Part shown: positions 17,591 to 26,505 of the stretch, one piece after another
Layout of the letters: each line of letters begins with the position of its first letter
How positions within the stretch are numbered: the stretch's first letter is position 1
Source: Gemmatimonadetes bacterium 13_1_20CM_4_69_16
GTDB lineage: Bacteria; Gemmatimonadota; Gemmatimonadetes; Gemmatimonadales; GWC2-71-9
Direction: 5' to 3'
Assembly: GCA_001919865.1 (NCBI GenBank)
Contig: MNIR01000054.1
Span: forward strand, 1 to 40,771
DNA: 40,771 nt
Position numbers and translations under genes: made by a program
Notes under the pieces: model-generated
Database searches by the model: none
Told to the model about the DNA's origin: nothing
The model's input: only the letters and a program-made list of their open reading frames with translations

Positions 17591-18868
17591 ATGACGCCCC
17601 CCGCCGGCGGGCTCGAGAGCGTGCGGCTTGCTCGGCGGGCGCTGGTCGTCCTCACTCTCATTAACCTCTTCAACTACCTCGACCGCTGGATCGTCGCGGC
17701 CTTGAACGAGAGTATCAAGCACTCCGAGCTGCGGCCCTCCGACGCGCAGCTCGGCTTCCTCATGTCCGGCTTCATCGTGGTCTACATGCTGGCCGCGCCC
17801 TTGTTCGGCGTGCTCGGCGACACCCGATCCCGCACGCGCCTGATCGGCCTCGGCGTGGGGATCTGGAGCGTGGCCACGGCGCTCGCCGGCTTCGCGCGCA
17901 GCTACGGCTCGCTGTTCGCGGCCCGCGCCGCGGTTGGCGTCGGCGAGGCCGCGTATGGCACGATCTCGCCCGCGCTCCTGGCCGATTACTTTCCCCGCGA
18001 GCAACGGGGCCGAGTGTTCGCCGTCTTCTTCGCCGCCATCCCGGTGGGCGCGGCGCTCGGCTACGTCGTGGGGGGCTTGGTCGATCACTTCTTCGGGTGG
18101 CGCTCCGCTTTCTTCGTGGCCGGCGTCCCCGGGCTGCTCCTCGCCGCGCTCGCCCTGCGCCTCTACGATCCTCCGCGCGGAGCGCAAGATCCTGACGAGA
18201 TCCCGGGGGTGGGCGCGCACGGCCGCCCGCCTGGCGGACTGGGGAGGGCCGCCTACACCGCGCTGCTTCGCAACCGCCCCTACGTGCTCACCGTCCTGGG
18301 CTATGCGGCCTACACGTTCGCCATCGGCGCCCTCGGCTCGTGGACCCCGGCGTTCCTCGAGCGGACCCGGGGCATGTCCAAAGCCGTGGCCACGGTGCAG
18401 TTTGGCGCAGTCGTCGTGGCGACCGGTTTCCTCGGGACCTACGGCGGGGGCTGGTTGGGGGATCGGGGCCTCCGCTACTCACGGCAGGCGTATTTGTGGG
18501 TGTCGGGGGGAGCCACCCTGCTCGCGGCGCCACTCACCTTGCTCGCGCTGTCGTCGCCCCGGCCGGCGGTGTACTGGCCCGCCATCGTCGCCGCCGAGCT
18601 GTGTCTGTTCGCCTCGACCGGCCCGATCAACTCGGCGATCGTGAACGTCGTGTCGCCCGGGATGCGCGCCACGGCGGTGGCGCTGAGCATCTTCACCATT
18701 CACATCCTCGGCGACGTCCCTTCGCCGGCATTGGTGGGCGCGATCTCAGACTCAACCACGCTCGGACAGGCGATGCTTGTAATCCCCGTCGCCGTGCTGG
18801 TGGGCGGTATCGTGTGGACGTACGCCGCGTGGCGCGGCGAGCGCGCCGCCGGTGAGCCCTCGCCATGA
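17591..18868 (+). CDS. MFS transporter, spinster-like
   Basis: This is a 425-residue polytopic inner-membrane protein with about 12 membrane segments. The first (ALVVLTLINLFNYLDRWIV) contains the LNxxDR signature of the spinster/anion-cation symporter-like MFS group. The loop 2-3 motif is GVLGDTRSRTRLIG, and RAAVGVGEAAYGTISPALLADYFP is characteristic of this subgroup. Length is normal. The substrate cannot be named: relatives carry lipids, sugars or organic acids. It lies 3 nt after the S9 peptidase and overlaps the acyltransferase start (ATGA 18865-18868), so export or uptake coupled to lipid or peptide metabolism is possible. Confidence 0.9.
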   Translation: MTPPAGGLESVRLARRALVVLTLINLFNYLDRWIVAALNESIKHSELRPSDAQLGFLMSGFIVVYMLAAPLFGVLGDTRSRTRLIGLGVGIWSVATALAGFARSYGSLFAARAAVGVGEAAYGTISPALLADYFPREQRGRVFAVFFAAIPVGAALGYVVGGLVDHFFGWRSAFFVAGVPGLLLAALALRLYDPPRGAQDPDEIPGVGAHGRPPGGLGRAAYTALLRNRPYVLTVLGYAAYTFAIGALGSWTPAFLERTRGMSKAVATVQFGAVVVATGFLGTYGGGWLGDRGLRYSRQAYLWVSGGATLLAAPLTLLALSSPRPAVYWPAIVAAELCLFASTGPINSAIVNVVSPGMRATAVALSIFTIHILGDVPSPALVGAISDSTTLGQAMLVIPVAVLVGGIVWTYAAWRGERAAGEPSP

Positions 18869-20217
18869 GGACCCTCGTCCGAGCCGTCTTCGGTCTCGTG
18901 CTGAGAGTCTTCTTCCGCCGTATCGAGGTCTCGGGATCGGCGCACGTCCCGGCGCGTGGACCCGTGATGTTCGTGTTGAACCATCCCAACGGCCTGGTCG
19001 ACCCCGCGTTTCTGCTCTGCCTCGCCCCGCGGCGTGTGTCGTTTCTCGCCAAGGCACCGCTGTTTCGGATGCCGGTGATCGGCTTTTTTTGCCGGGCGTT
19101 CGACGCCATCCCCGTGTCCCGGCGGCAGGACGCTGGCTTCGACCCCGCACAGAACCGCCAGACATTCGGGGTCGCCCGGGCCGTGCTCGCCAGCGGGGGG
19201 GCGATCGGGGTTTTTCCCGAGGGCGCCTCGCACTCGGAGGCGAAGCTGCGCCCGCTCAAGACCGGCGCAGCTCGCATCGCGCTCGGCGCCGCGGCCGCCC
19301 TGCCCACTGACGCGCGCATGCAGATCGTGCCCGCGGGCCTCTACTACCGGGCGAAGCGAGTGTTCCGGAGCGCGGCCCTGCTCCACTTCGCCCCGCCGTT
19401 CTCGGTCGACCCGCAACCGCTCGCGGCGGGCGACGAGCCGCCGACCGATGCGGTGTTGGCCCTCACCGGGAGGATTGAGCGCGCCCTCAGCGAGGTGACG
19501 CTGCAGGCGGAGCAGGTCGAGGCGCACGCGCTGGTCGAGCGGGCGGAGCGGATCCTGTCCGTGAGTGACGAGGCGCCGGGAGCGCGGCCGTCGCTCGTCG
19601 CGGAGTTCGACGTGCGTCGCCGGTTGCTCGCGGGGTACGAGGTGGTGCGGACGCAGTGGCCCGACCGGTTCGCGGCGCTGGCGACGCGGATCGACCGCTA
19701 CGAGCTAGCGCTCGCCGCCGCTGGGCTCGACCCGCACCACCTCATGCCGCAGGGCTTCGTGTGGCGGCGCGTCGCTCGCTACGTGGTCGTGGCGCTGGCG
19801 TGGCTGCTGGTGCTGCTGCCCGCGGCCCTCGTCGGCGTGGTCGCGCATTATCCTGCCTACCGGGCCGTCGGCTTCGTCGCGACTGGAATGGCACGGGGCG
19901 CCGAGGATGCGCTGGCGAGCATCAAGGTGCTGGCAGCGATGCTGCTGTTCCCGCTCACCTGGGCCGGCAGTGCGCTCGCGATGTGGCGGTGGCGCGGCGT
20001 GGAAGCGGCGCTGTGGACAGTGGTGTCGCTCCCGCTAGCGGCCTACGCCGGCCTCGTGTTTCTCGAGCGGCTCGACCGGCTCATCGGGGGTGCGAGGGCG
20101 CTCGGCTTGTTCCTGTTCAAGCGCTGGGCGTTCCTGCGACTGCTGGCCGAGCGCAAGGCCATTCAGGAAGATATCCTCGCGCTCGGCCGCGAAATCGAGG
20201 GCGTGTCCCCGGCCTAG
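18865..20217 (+). CDS. PlsC-like glycerolipid acyltransferase with C-terminal membrane region
   Basis: The 450-residue protein has an N-terminal PlsC-type acyltransferase domain. The active-site block is NHPNGLVDP (H40, D46, an H-x5-D form used by one branch of the family rather than the classic H-x4-D), and the acceptor-binding block is FPEGASHSEAKL (117-128). It likely transfers acyl groups to glycerol-phosphate lipids at the inner membrane. The C-terminal half (about 305-420) has three or more membrane segments and no recognised motif. The ATG overlaps the MFS stop. The stop TAG shares a CTAG with the stop of the convergent TPR lipoprotein gene. Confidence 0.88.
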   Translation: MRTLVRAVFGLVLRVFFRRIEVSGSAHVPARGPVMFVLNHPNGLVDPAFLLCLAPRRVSFLAKAPLFRMPVIGFFCRAFDAIPVSRRQDAGFDPAQNRQTFGVARAVLASGGAIGVFPEGASHSEAKLRPLKTGAARIALGAAAALPTDARMQIVPAGLYYRAKRVFRSAALLHFAPPFSVDPQPLAAGDEPPTDAVLALTGRIERALSEVTLQAEQVEAHALVERAERILSVSDEAPGARPSLVAEFDVRRRLLAGYEVVRTQWPDRFAALATRIDRYELALAAAGLDPHHLMPQGFVWRRVARYVVVALAWLLVLLPAALVGVVAHYPAYRAVGFVATGMARGAEDALASIKVLAAMLLFPLTWAGSALAMWRWRGVEAALWTVVSLPLAAYAGLVFLERLDRLIGGARALGLFLFKRWAFLRLLAERKAIQEDILALGREIEGVSPA

Positions 20218-20993
20218 TGCCAGCTCTTCGTCTGCTCGACGAACCCACGGGCCAGCTCGCTCAGATCGACCGTCGCGGAATCCTGCTTCAGCGCCTTCAG
20301 CGCGATTCCGAGGTTGTGCTGGAACATCGTTTCGGTCGAGTCGATCTCGATCGCCCGCGCGAGCGGCCCAAGCGACTCCTGGAACCGCCCCTGGACGATG
20401 TAGACGCGGGCTAGGTTGTTCATCGACCACGCGTCACGGCCGTCAAGCACGATCGCGTGTTGGTATGCCGCGACGGCGCCCGCCGTGTCGCCCACCTCGC
20501 CCTTCACGCGGCCGAGCAGTCGGAAGGCTTGGCTCGAGCTCGAATCGACGCCGAGCGCCGCCTGGACGTGGGGGAGCGCGTCCTGCGCCTTGCCCTGCTC
20601 GATGAGGACCCGGCTCAAGTTGAGCTGACTCTTGACGTGCGTCGAGTCCTTCTCGAGCACCTGCTCGAACGCTGCGACCGCGCGGTCACGGTCGCCCTGC
20701 TTCCACGCCGACAGGCCGAGCATGTAGTAGCCCCAAATGTTGTCGGGCTGAGCGGTGCTGTACGTCGCGAACAACCGCGCTGCTTCGTCGTAGCGCTTTT
20801 CCTTGAACGCTGTCTGCGCGTCCGCGAACGAGACGGGCCCCGTCGCGACCGCGGGCGGGCGGGCGACGCCCGGGGTTTCCGGTGCGGTCGTTGAGACCTC
20901 CGCCGCGTTCGCATCGGACGACTTGGGGGTCTTGTCTCCGCAGGCGCCGAGCATCAGGGCGGCGATCGGGATGAGCGAGATGCGGTTCCGCAT
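20214..20993 (-). CDS. TPR-repeat lipoprotein
   Basis: The 259-residue lipoprotein has a lipobox LGAC with C18 as the lipidated residue. A Ser/Thr/Pro/Ala-rich linker runs to about residue 52, and then about five tetratricopeptide repeats follow (ALPHVQAALGVDSSSSQAFR and AVAAYQHAIVLDGRDAWSMN fit the TPR pattern). It probably serves as a protein-interaction scaffold facing the periplasm. The start has a strong ribosome site (AGGAGG) 4-5 nt before ATG. It lies 167 nt downstream of the NtrC-type regulator on the same strand, with a heptamer repeat between. Its stop overlaps the convergent acyltransferase stop by 4 nt. Confidence 0.88.
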   Translation of the reverse strand: MRNRISLIPIAALMLGACGDKTPKSSDANAAEVSTTAPETPGVARPPAVATGPVSFADAQTAFKEKRYDEAARLFATYSTAQPDNIWGYYMLGLSAWKQGDRDRAVAAFEQVLEKDSTHVKSQLNLSRVLIEQGKAQDALPHVQAALGVDSSSSQAFRLLGRVKGEVGDTAGAVAAYQHAIVLDGRDAWSMNNLARVYIVQGRFQESLGPLARAIEIDSTETMFQHNLGIALKALKQDSATVDLSELARGFVEQTKSWH

Positions 20994-21043
20994 AAACTCC
21001 TCCTGGTTGGGGTGGTTGCCCCCGTAAGAGCAGGAGGAGGGCC

Positions 21044-21074
21044 GGCGATCGGCTATCAGCTATCAGCCGTCGCC
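21044..21074. repeat. short heptamer array (locus a)
   Basis: Units GCTATCA, GCTATCA and GCCGTCG follow each other at 21052-21072 in the gap between the regulator and TPR lipoprotein genes. On the minus strand the units read CGACGGC and TGATAGC, the same family as at 27.6 kb. The ends GGCGATCGGCT and AGCCGTCGCC pair with one bulge, so the block can form a hairpin. Confidence 0.65.
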
Positions 21075-21160
21075 ACAATCGGTTCTGGGAAAACGCGAAG
21101 GCGGTCGTGTCCGGGCGGACACGCGATCAACCGAAGCGCCGTGTTGGTGTGGACACGCTG

Positions 21161-22540
21161 CTACTCGCGGCTGATTCCATGCCTCCGCATGATCTTCAAC
21201 AAGCTGGCGTGATCGGACAGGCCCAGGTCCTGCGCGGTCTTCGTGATGTGCCAATTGTTGCGCTCCAGTGCCGCCACGATGATGCGTCGCTCGGCCTCGG
21301 CCCGAAGCGCGTGGAAGCTTGTCGGGGCGACGCCTGCACCGGTGCCGCCCGCCCCGTGCATACCGCCGGCCCCGCTCGCGTCCCGGATCTCGGCCGGCAC
21401 GTCCTCCAGCGCGATGACGTCCGCATCCGTGGCGATGATCATGCGCTCGACCGTGTTCCGCAGCTCGCGGACGTTGTTCCGCTTCCAATCGTAGGCCATC
21501 AGCGACTCGAGCGCGGTCCCATCGACCCTCCTGGGGCGCATCCCAAAGCGCGCGCAGGTGGACGTGACGAGCTGCTCGACCAGCGCCGGAACGTCCGACA
21601 GCCGCTCGCGCAGGGTGGGCACTCGCACCACGTGCACGTTCATCCGGTAGAACAGGTCTTGCCTAAACCTCCCTGCCGCCACCTCCGCGTCGAGGTCACG
21701 GTTCGTGGCCGCGACGACCCGTGCATCCGTGGCGATGGTGCGGTTGCCGCCCAGCCGCGTGACCTGGCGTTGCTCGATCACCCGGAGCAGCTTCGCTTGC
21801 GCTGGCAGCGGCAGCTCGCCGATCTCGTCCAAGAACAACGTGCCCCCGGCGGCCGCCTCGAAGGCGCCTTTGCGGAGCGCATTCGCGCCCGTGAAAGCGC
21901 CGCGCTCGTGCCCGAACAGTTCGTCTTCGACCAGGTTCTCGGGGAGCGCCGCGCTGTTCAAGGCGACGAACGGACCCCTCGGGCTCGCGCCGAGGTGGTG
22001 CAGCTCCCGGGCGACGAGCTCCTTTCCCGATCCACTCTCGCCCACGATCAGCACGGGGCTCGGGATCTTGGCGACCCGCGCGATCGCGTCCTTGAGGTGC
22101 TGCATGGGAGCGCTCGCGCCCACGAGGGACGGGTCGGCCGCGGCGTCGCGCAGCGCCGCGACCTGGGCAGCCAGGCGCTGCCGCTCGAGCGCGCTTTCGA
22201 CCTCCTGCACGACGCGCTCCATCGGCTCCGCCTTGTCGATGAAGCTGCGCGCGCCGAGCCGGATCGCTTGAATGCAGCGGTCGTAGTTCCCGGTCCCGGT
22301 GTAGACGATCACCGGGACGTGCAGCGCGCGCCGTTCGAGGGCGCGCAACACGTCGAAGCCGTCCATCACCGGCATCTCGAGGTCGAGGATCACGCAATCG
22401 ACGGCCTCACGCTCGAGCGTGTCGAGTGCTTCTCGCCCGCCGTGGGCGATCAACGCCTCGTACCCTCCGACCCGCTTCAGATCGTAGGCGTATTGCTGCG
22501 CCATCGGGGCCACGTCGTCGACCACCAGGACCGTCGTCAC
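21161..22540 (-). CDS. NtrC-type sigma-54-dependent response regulator
   Basis: The 459-residue regulator has a receiver domain with phospho-acceptor D53 (ILDLEMP) and K103 (IDKAEP). The AAA+ activator domain carries Walker A GESGSGKE (167-174), the sigma-54-contacting GAFTGA loop (214-219), Walker B TLFLDEIG and the R-finger region (NVRELRNTVERM). The C-terminal Fis-type helix-turn-helix is ALERNNWHITKTAQDLGLSD. When phosphorylated it should open sigma-54 promoters. The start is GTG 22540, overlapping the kinase stop by 4 nt, so kinase and regulator are a pair. Ligand input probably comes through the binding lipoprotein at the head of the operon. Confidence 0.95.
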   Translation of the reverse strand: MTTVLVVDDVAPMAQQYAYDLKRVGGYEALIAHGGREALDTLEREAVDCVILDLEMPVMDGFDVLRALERRALHVPVIVYTGTGNYDRCIQAIRLGARSFIDKAEPMERVVQEVESALERQRLAAQVAALRDAAADPSLVGASAPMQHLKDAIARVAKIPSPVLIVGESGSGKELVARELHHLGASPRGPFVALNSAALPENLVEDELFGHERGAFTGANALRKGAFEAAAGGTLFLDEIGELPLPAQAKLLRVIEQRQVTRLGGNRTIATDARVVAATNRDLDAEVAAGRFRQDLFYRMNVHVVRVPTLRERLSDVPALVEQLVTSTCARFGMRPRRVDGTALESLMAYDWKRNNVRELRNTVERMIIATDADVIALEDVPAEIRDASGAGGMHGAGGTGAGVAPTSFHALRAEAERRIIVAALERNNWHITKTAQDLGLSDHASLLKIMRRHGISRE

Positions 22541-24216
22541 GCCGTTTCTCCCGGCAGCTCCACGATGAACCTGCTGCCCGCTCCGGGCGCGGTCTCCACG
22601 CGGAGCGCGCCGTTGGCATCGAGTACCAACCGCCGCACGATGGAAAGGCCGAGACCGGTCCCGCCCGGCTTCGTGGTGTAGAAATCGTCGAATGCGCGAT
22701 TCAGCTCCTCGCCGGTCATGCCTTTCCCCGTGTCCGCGACCGTGATACGCACGATCGGGCGACCGCCGTCAGCGCCCCGCGCGGTCAGGATCGTCACGGC
22801 CCCCGGGCGCGACTCCAGGCTGTCGAGCGCGTTGCCGATCAGGTTCTCGAGGATGCGTCGCAGCACCAGCGGATCGGTCCGCACGGCCGGGAGCCCGTCG
22901 GCCAGCTCGATCCGGAGCTCCCCCCGGCCGGCGACCTCCCCCACTCGCCGGATCGTCTCGAGCACCACCTCGTTGACCGCGCACAGCTCGCGGGCGGGCG
23001 GCGGGTAGAGCCTGGCGTAGTTGGTCGCCAGGTTCTCGAGGTAGGAGATACTGGATTCGATGGTGCCCTGCCGGTCCCGCAGCGCCGCGGCCAACGGGTC
23101 GGGGCCCTCCCCCCGCGCCGCCTCCAACAGGTGCCGGAACACGTTGCGGATGGGGATCAGACCGTTCTTGATGTCGTGGTTCACCTGCCGGGCGAGATCC
23201 CCCATGGCGATGCGGCGCTCGGCCTCGCGCAGCTTCGCGGCGCCGGTCCGCAACCGGTCGGTCATCGCGCCGAGCAGGCGGGTGAGCGCTCCGACCTCGT
23301 CGCGCCGCTCGCTGTGGAAGGCCACATCGAGACGGTCCATGTCGATCTCGCTGGTCCGCTGAGCGAGCTGCGCGAGTGGCCGGCTGATACGCACGGAGAT
23401 CGCGCCGCCCAGCACCAGCGCGATGGCGACCGTGACGGCCACGGCGGCGAGGAACGCCAAGTTGACTCCGCGACGCAACGCCCCCAGTGATGCGAGGGAA
23501 TGCCGGACGACGATGCGCGCCGGCTGCAGCTCCGCGGACTCTCCTTCGGCCACGAACGGTACCGTCAGCTCGCTCACCACCTGACCGGCGGAATCCGCGG
23601 CCGGGAGCGTGTCGGTCGGGAGCGCGAGCGAAACCAGGAGCTCTGGATCGCGGGTCAGACGGGCCCGGAAGCCCGAATCCACTGCCACGCCGCCGATCAA
23701 GGTGAAGCGCCGGCGGCCCAGTCGCAGTGAATCCAGGCGCGCGAGCGCGAGAAACGGTGCCTCGGGCGTGCGCGCCTGGACCAACGCCATCCCTCCCGGT
23801 GCCGCCGCGAGCAGGCGCGGTTGCGCCGGCTCGAGCCGATCGTACTCGTTGCGGAAATGACCCGAGCTGACGACGCGACCCTGGTCGTCCTGGATCTGCA
23901 GCATCGAGAGGCCGGCGAGGTGCATCGCATTGCCCGCGTAATCGAGCAGGTATGCGCGGTCGCCGCCCTGCAGCGCCGCAATCCGAAACCGGTTGTCCGC
24001 CGCCATGGCGCCTGTCAGCGCGGCGAGACGGCTTGCGATCCCCGCGCTCTGCTGCTCCAGGTCGGCGCGAATCACCGCCACCAGGGCGGCGACGCGCCGC
24101 TCGTATTCGGCCGTGAGGCGGCTTGCCATCTCCGTCCGGACCCGGAGCCCGAACACGAGGAGCGGCACCAGCACCACGACGCCGAAGCCGAGCAGGATAC
24201 GCGCTCGGAGCGTCAT
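22537..24216 (-). CDS. membrane sensor histidine kinase (NtrY/AtoS-like)
   Basis: The 559-residue kinase starts at ATG 24216, within the ATGA overlap with the upstream gene; the open frame extends further but antisense-like. It has membrane segment 1 at about 8-25, a periplasmic sensor of about 225 residues, membrane segment 2 at about 252-275, and HAMP at about 275-325. The phospho-acceptor is H347 in VNHDIKNGLIPI. The ATPase boxes follow: N (LENLIGNALDSL), G1 (DTGKGM), F (FDDFYTTKPGG) and G2 (GTGLGLSIVRRL). HDIKN boxes are typical of kinases that pair with NtrC-type regulators, as here. The sensor has no recognised fold. Confidence 0.93.
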   Translation of the reverse strand: MTLRARILLGFGVVVLVPLLVFGLRVRTEMASRLTAEYERRVAALVAVIRADLEQQSAGIASRLAALTGAMAADNRFRIAALQGGDRAYLLDYAGNAMHLAGLSMLQIQDDQGRVVSSGHFRNEYDRLEPAQPRLLAAAPGGMALVQARTPEAPFLALARLDSLRLGRRRFTLIGGVAVDSGFRARLTRDPELLVSLALPTDTLPAADSAGQVVSELTVPFVAEGESAELQPARIVVRHSLASLGALRRGVNLAFLAAVAVTVAIALVLGGAISVRISRPLAQLAQRTSEIDMDRLDVAFHSERRDEVGALTRLLGAMTDRLRTGAAKLREAERRIAMGDLARQVNHDIKNGLIPIRNVFRHLLEAARGEGPDPLAAALRDRQGTIESSISYLENLATNYARLYPPPARELCAVNEVVLETIRRVGEVAGRGELRIELADGLPAVRTDPLVLRRILENLIGNALDSLESRPGAVTILTARGADGGRPIVRITVADTGKGMTGEELNRAFDDFYTTKPGGTGLGLSIVRRLVLDANGALRVETAPGAGSRFIVELPGETA

Positions 24217-25541
24217 CGCGGCAGGAGACGGGTGGTGCCGCTCCAATCGACGGTCAGGCGGGGAAACCCACGCCGAACGAGGGCGTGCGAGCGGACGTCC
24301 ACCAGCGGCTCGATGGTCCCCGCGGAGCTCCAAGGCGGCAGCTCGAGCGCCGCCCGACAAAAGTCGAACACGCGGCGTCGCAGCCGGAGCACGTAGGCGC
24401 CTTCGGTGCCGGCTCGCAGGGCGGCCTCGAACGGCGTCGGCGCGAGTCCGGTCGCGACGGCTCCCCTGCCCAGGACGCCCAGCGCCACGAGCCGGGCGGC
24501 CAGATCGGCGGCGCTGCGATCGGTCTGATTGTAGACGACACGATGCCGGCGTGCCTGGGCGCCGATCGGGTCGCGTGCCGGCAGGAGATCACATTGCCCG
24601 AGCTCGGTGAACCAGGCGTGTCCGCCGTCGGACTCCTCGGCCGAGCGTGCGTCCCCGTGCACCGCCTGGCGGAGGCTTTCGATGCGCAACGCGGCGACGC
24701 CGGGGGGGTCCCGTCCGGGGGAGAGCAGCACGTAGGTGCGAGTCCACCCGAGCGGGGCGTCGACGTACTCGGGCCGCGCCGCGGCGTACTCGAGGGCAGC
24801 CGCATCATCCGTGACAAGCAGGTCGGCCCCCTCGTCCAGCGCATCGCGTGCGCCGTTGGGAGCGACCATTGTCAATCTCAAGACCGGAAGCGCTACCTTC
24901 GGCAGCGGGGCCGCCCACAGCATGTCCGCGGCGCCTCGCTCGCCGCCCCCCGTGACCCAGTGGCCGCCGGTCCCGATGGGCCAACTGCCGCCGGGCGCGG
25001 GCTTCGTCACGGCGAGCCGCGGATCGGCGAAGGGCTGAAACGGAGTGGCCGGCGCGGGCACGCTGAGGACGCGGTCGCTCACGATCGCGCTCGCCTGCGC
25101 GAGCACCGAGTCGCGCAGTCGCCAGGCGGCGAGCACATCGCGAGCCGTCACCGGGGCGCCGTCCCAGAAGCGTGCGTCGTCGCGCAGTGTGAACGTCCAG
25201 CGGTCTCGCGCCCCTTGCTCCCACGACTTGGCGAGCCCCGCCAGGACGCGGCCCTGGCAATCCACTCGCATCAGGGTCTCGTACAGCTGGCCGAATACCC
25301 ACCGCTCGGCGTCGTTGCGGGGAACGGGGGCGTGGGACGCGTCGACTGGTTCGGTGAGCGCGATCGTCACCGTGTCGCGACCGGCCGCTCGACCGGCCGT
25401 GATGGTGCACGCTGTGTCAGACGCCGCAACACCAGGCGCAGGGGGGGCGGGGGGGGCAGGCAAGGGCACTCCGGGACCCGGCGCGTGGCAGGCCGCCACG
25501 AGCAGGCCGAAGAAAAGGGCCTGGCGGTGTAGAGGAATCAC
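24213..25541 (-). CDS. solute-binding lipoprotein, family 5 (peptide-binding type)
   Basis: The 442-residue lipoprotein has lipobox VAAC with C18 and a Pro-rich linker (PAPPAPPAPG). The body then matches extracellular solute-binding family 5: ERWVFGQLYETLMRVD, GLAKSWEQ, WTFTLRDDARFWDGAPVTARDV. Family members bind oligopeptides, nickel or similar ligands. At 442 residues it is shorter than OppA (about 520), and the C-terminal lobe looks reduced. No permease or ATPase gene is adjacent. It overlaps the histidine kinase gene by 4 nt, which suggests it serves as a ligand receptor for the kinase rather than for transport. The start is GTG 25541, with no clear ribosome site. Confidence 0.82.
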   Translation of the reverse strand: MIPLHRQALFFGLLVAACHAPGPGVPLPAPPAPPAPGVAASDTACTITAGRAAGRDTVTIALTEPVDASHAPVPRNDAERWVFGQLYETLMRVDCQGRVLAGLAKSWEQGARDRWTFTLRDDARFWDGAPVTARDVLAAWRLRDSVLAQASAIVSDRVLSVPAPATPFQPFADPRLAVTKPAPGGSWPIGTGGHWVTGGGERGAADMLWAAPLPKVALPVLRLTMVAPNGARDALDEGADLLVTDDAAALEYAAARPEYVDAPLGWTRTYVLLSPGRDPPGVAALRIESLRQAVHGDARSAEESDGGHAWFTELGQCDLLPARDPIGAQARRHRVVYNQTDRSAADLAARLVALGVLGRGAVATGLAPTPFEAALRAGTEGAYVLRLRRRVFDFCRAALELPPWSSAGTIEPLVDVRSHALVRRGFPRLTVDWSGTTRLLPR

Positions 25542-25546
25542 GGGTG

Positions 25547-25600
25547 GGCTCGGGCTCCAGGGGCTGTATCGAAGGATACAGAGGGCCGGAAGCCCGAGCC
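25547..25600. other. interrupted hairpin between VOC and binding-protein genes
   Basis: Outer arms GGCTCGGGCT (25547-25556) and AGCCCGAGCC (25591-25600) are perfect, and inner arms TGTATC/GATACA close on a GAAG loop. It lies after the VOC gene stop and just before the solute-binding gene start, both on the minus strand. There is no T-run, so it may be a leader structure, an RNA-stabilising element or a factor-aided terminator. Confidence 0.55.
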
Positions 25601-25611
25601 AGGACGGCGTG

Positions 25612-26007
25612 CTAGGCGCGCGGTTTGCGCATCATCAACGCGAGCACGTTCCCCTCTGTATCTCGGAAATCAGCCAGCCACAGCTCGTAGTCCGCCGCCC
25701 GGTGCACCAAGTGCGGTTCGGTGATGAACTCGACGCCGCGGCCGCGCAACGTGGTGTGCGCGGCTGCGATGTCCGGGACGAGGTAGTAGACGAGCGACGC
25801 CGGGTGATCGAGTTCGGGGGCTTCGGGGACGCCGAGCAGGACGGTCGTCGCGCCGCACTGGAAGAACGCCATCTTGGGAGGCGCCTGGAAGAGAAACTGC
25901 ATGCCAAGCGTGTCGCGGTAGAAGCGGACGGCTCGGTCGAGATCGCGGGCGCGGATGAAGATCTGGCCGATGGCGGAGAGACCGAACTGCTGGGTGGTGG
26001 CGGTCAT
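25612..26007 (-). CDS. VOC/glyoxalase-fold protein
   Basis: The 131-residue single-module vicinal-oxygen-chelate protein has paired beta-alpha-beta-beta-beta units (ARDLDRAVRFYRDTLGMQFLF, then LVYYLVPDIAAAHTTLRGRGV and FRDTEGNVLALMM). Members include glyoxalase I, dioxygenases and antibiotic-binding proteins. A metal-binding Glu or His set is only partly visible (H in EPHLVH, E in DTEGN), so the activity is unknown. The start is ATG 26007 (MTATTQQFG). An upstream in-frame start would translate the heptamer array and is unlikely. Confidence 0.85.
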   Translation of the reverse strand: MTATTQQFGLSAIGQIFIRARDLDRAVRFYRDTLGMQFLFQAPPKMAFFQCGATTVLLGVPEAPELDHPASLVYYLVPDIAAAHTTLRGRGVEFITEPHLVHRAADYELWLADFRDTEGNVLALMMRKPRA

Positions 26008-26025
26008 AGATAGAAGTTGCAGGTC

Positions 26026-26050
26026 GTAAGCCGCAAGCCGCAAGCCGCAA
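26026..26050. repeat. heptamer array left of the four-helix-bundle gene (locus b, left)
   Basis: GTAAGCC, GCAAGCC, GCAAGCC and GCAA run in tandem with a 7-bp period. Read on the minus strand the unit is TTGCGGC/TTACGAC, the same unit as the array at 26506-26532 but inverted. The hexamer TTGCAG precedes this array (26017-26022) and also the right one (26501-26506). Confidence 0.85.
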
Positions 26051-26114
26051 TAATGCGCGCCGAGAGCCGCGCAATTGGTGAGACGCCGCGGGAACGCTGC
26101 TCTACGTTTCCGTC

Positions 26115-26489
26115 ATGGGCGATTACAAGAACCTCAGGGCCTGGCAGCTCGCCCGCGACTTAGCAGTCCTGTCGAAATCCGTCATAACCCGGCTCCCTAG
26201 AGAAGAGCGATATGCGCTCTCGGACCAGTGGAGGCGAGCCGTGTACAGTGTGGCGTTGAACATTGCCGAAGGCGCGTCTCGGCGAGGCGTGAAGGACTTT
26301 CGCAGGCACCTCGACATCGCGCGGGCCTCCCTCCATGAAGTCGAGGCGATCATCGAACTCGTCTTGGCGCTTGAGTACTTTCCTCCGGAGGAACTCAAGA
26401 AGGTACGGGCGACGCGCGACGAATGTGCTAGGACTGTGTACGGGTTGCTGCGAACGCTACCGAATGGCCCGAAGGAGCCTGGACGGTAG
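26115..26489 (+). CDS. solitary four-helix-bundle protein (23S rRNA IVS-protein/Avd-like family)
   Basis: The 124-residue product fits the family found inside 23S rRNA intervening sequences and, as Avd, next to diversity-generating retroelements: K-x4-W at the start (YKNLRAWQLARDLA), then LSDQWRRAVYSVALNIAEGASR, FRRHLDIARASLHEVEAIIEL and a C-terminal helix. It should form a small basic helical bundle, possibly binding nucleic acid. Here there is no rRNA and no reverse transcriptase. It is on the plus strand between minus-strand genes, and 26161-26220 has only 32 G/C of 60, low for this window. Inverted heptamer arrays lie 64 nt before and 16 nt after it. This context suggests an inserted unit. 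Its function is unknown. Confidence 0.9.
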   Translation: MGDYKNLRAWQLARDLAVLSKSVITRLPREERYALSDQWRRAVYSVALNIAEGASRRGVKDFRRHLDIARASLHEVEAIIELVLALEYFPPEELKKVRATRDECARTVYGLLRTLPNGPKEPGR

Positions 26490-26505
26490 AACGGGTGGAC
26501 TTGCA

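Noticed and set aside
16265-18220. A 651-residue minus-strand frame over the S9 peptidase and MFS genes
   Set aside because: No motif; it spans two well-supported plus-strand genes.
26115-26489. Diversity-generating retroelement Avd or 23S rRNA intervening sequence
   Set aside because: No reverse transcriptase, no template/variable repeat pair and no rRNA sequence nearby. Only the protein family is shared.
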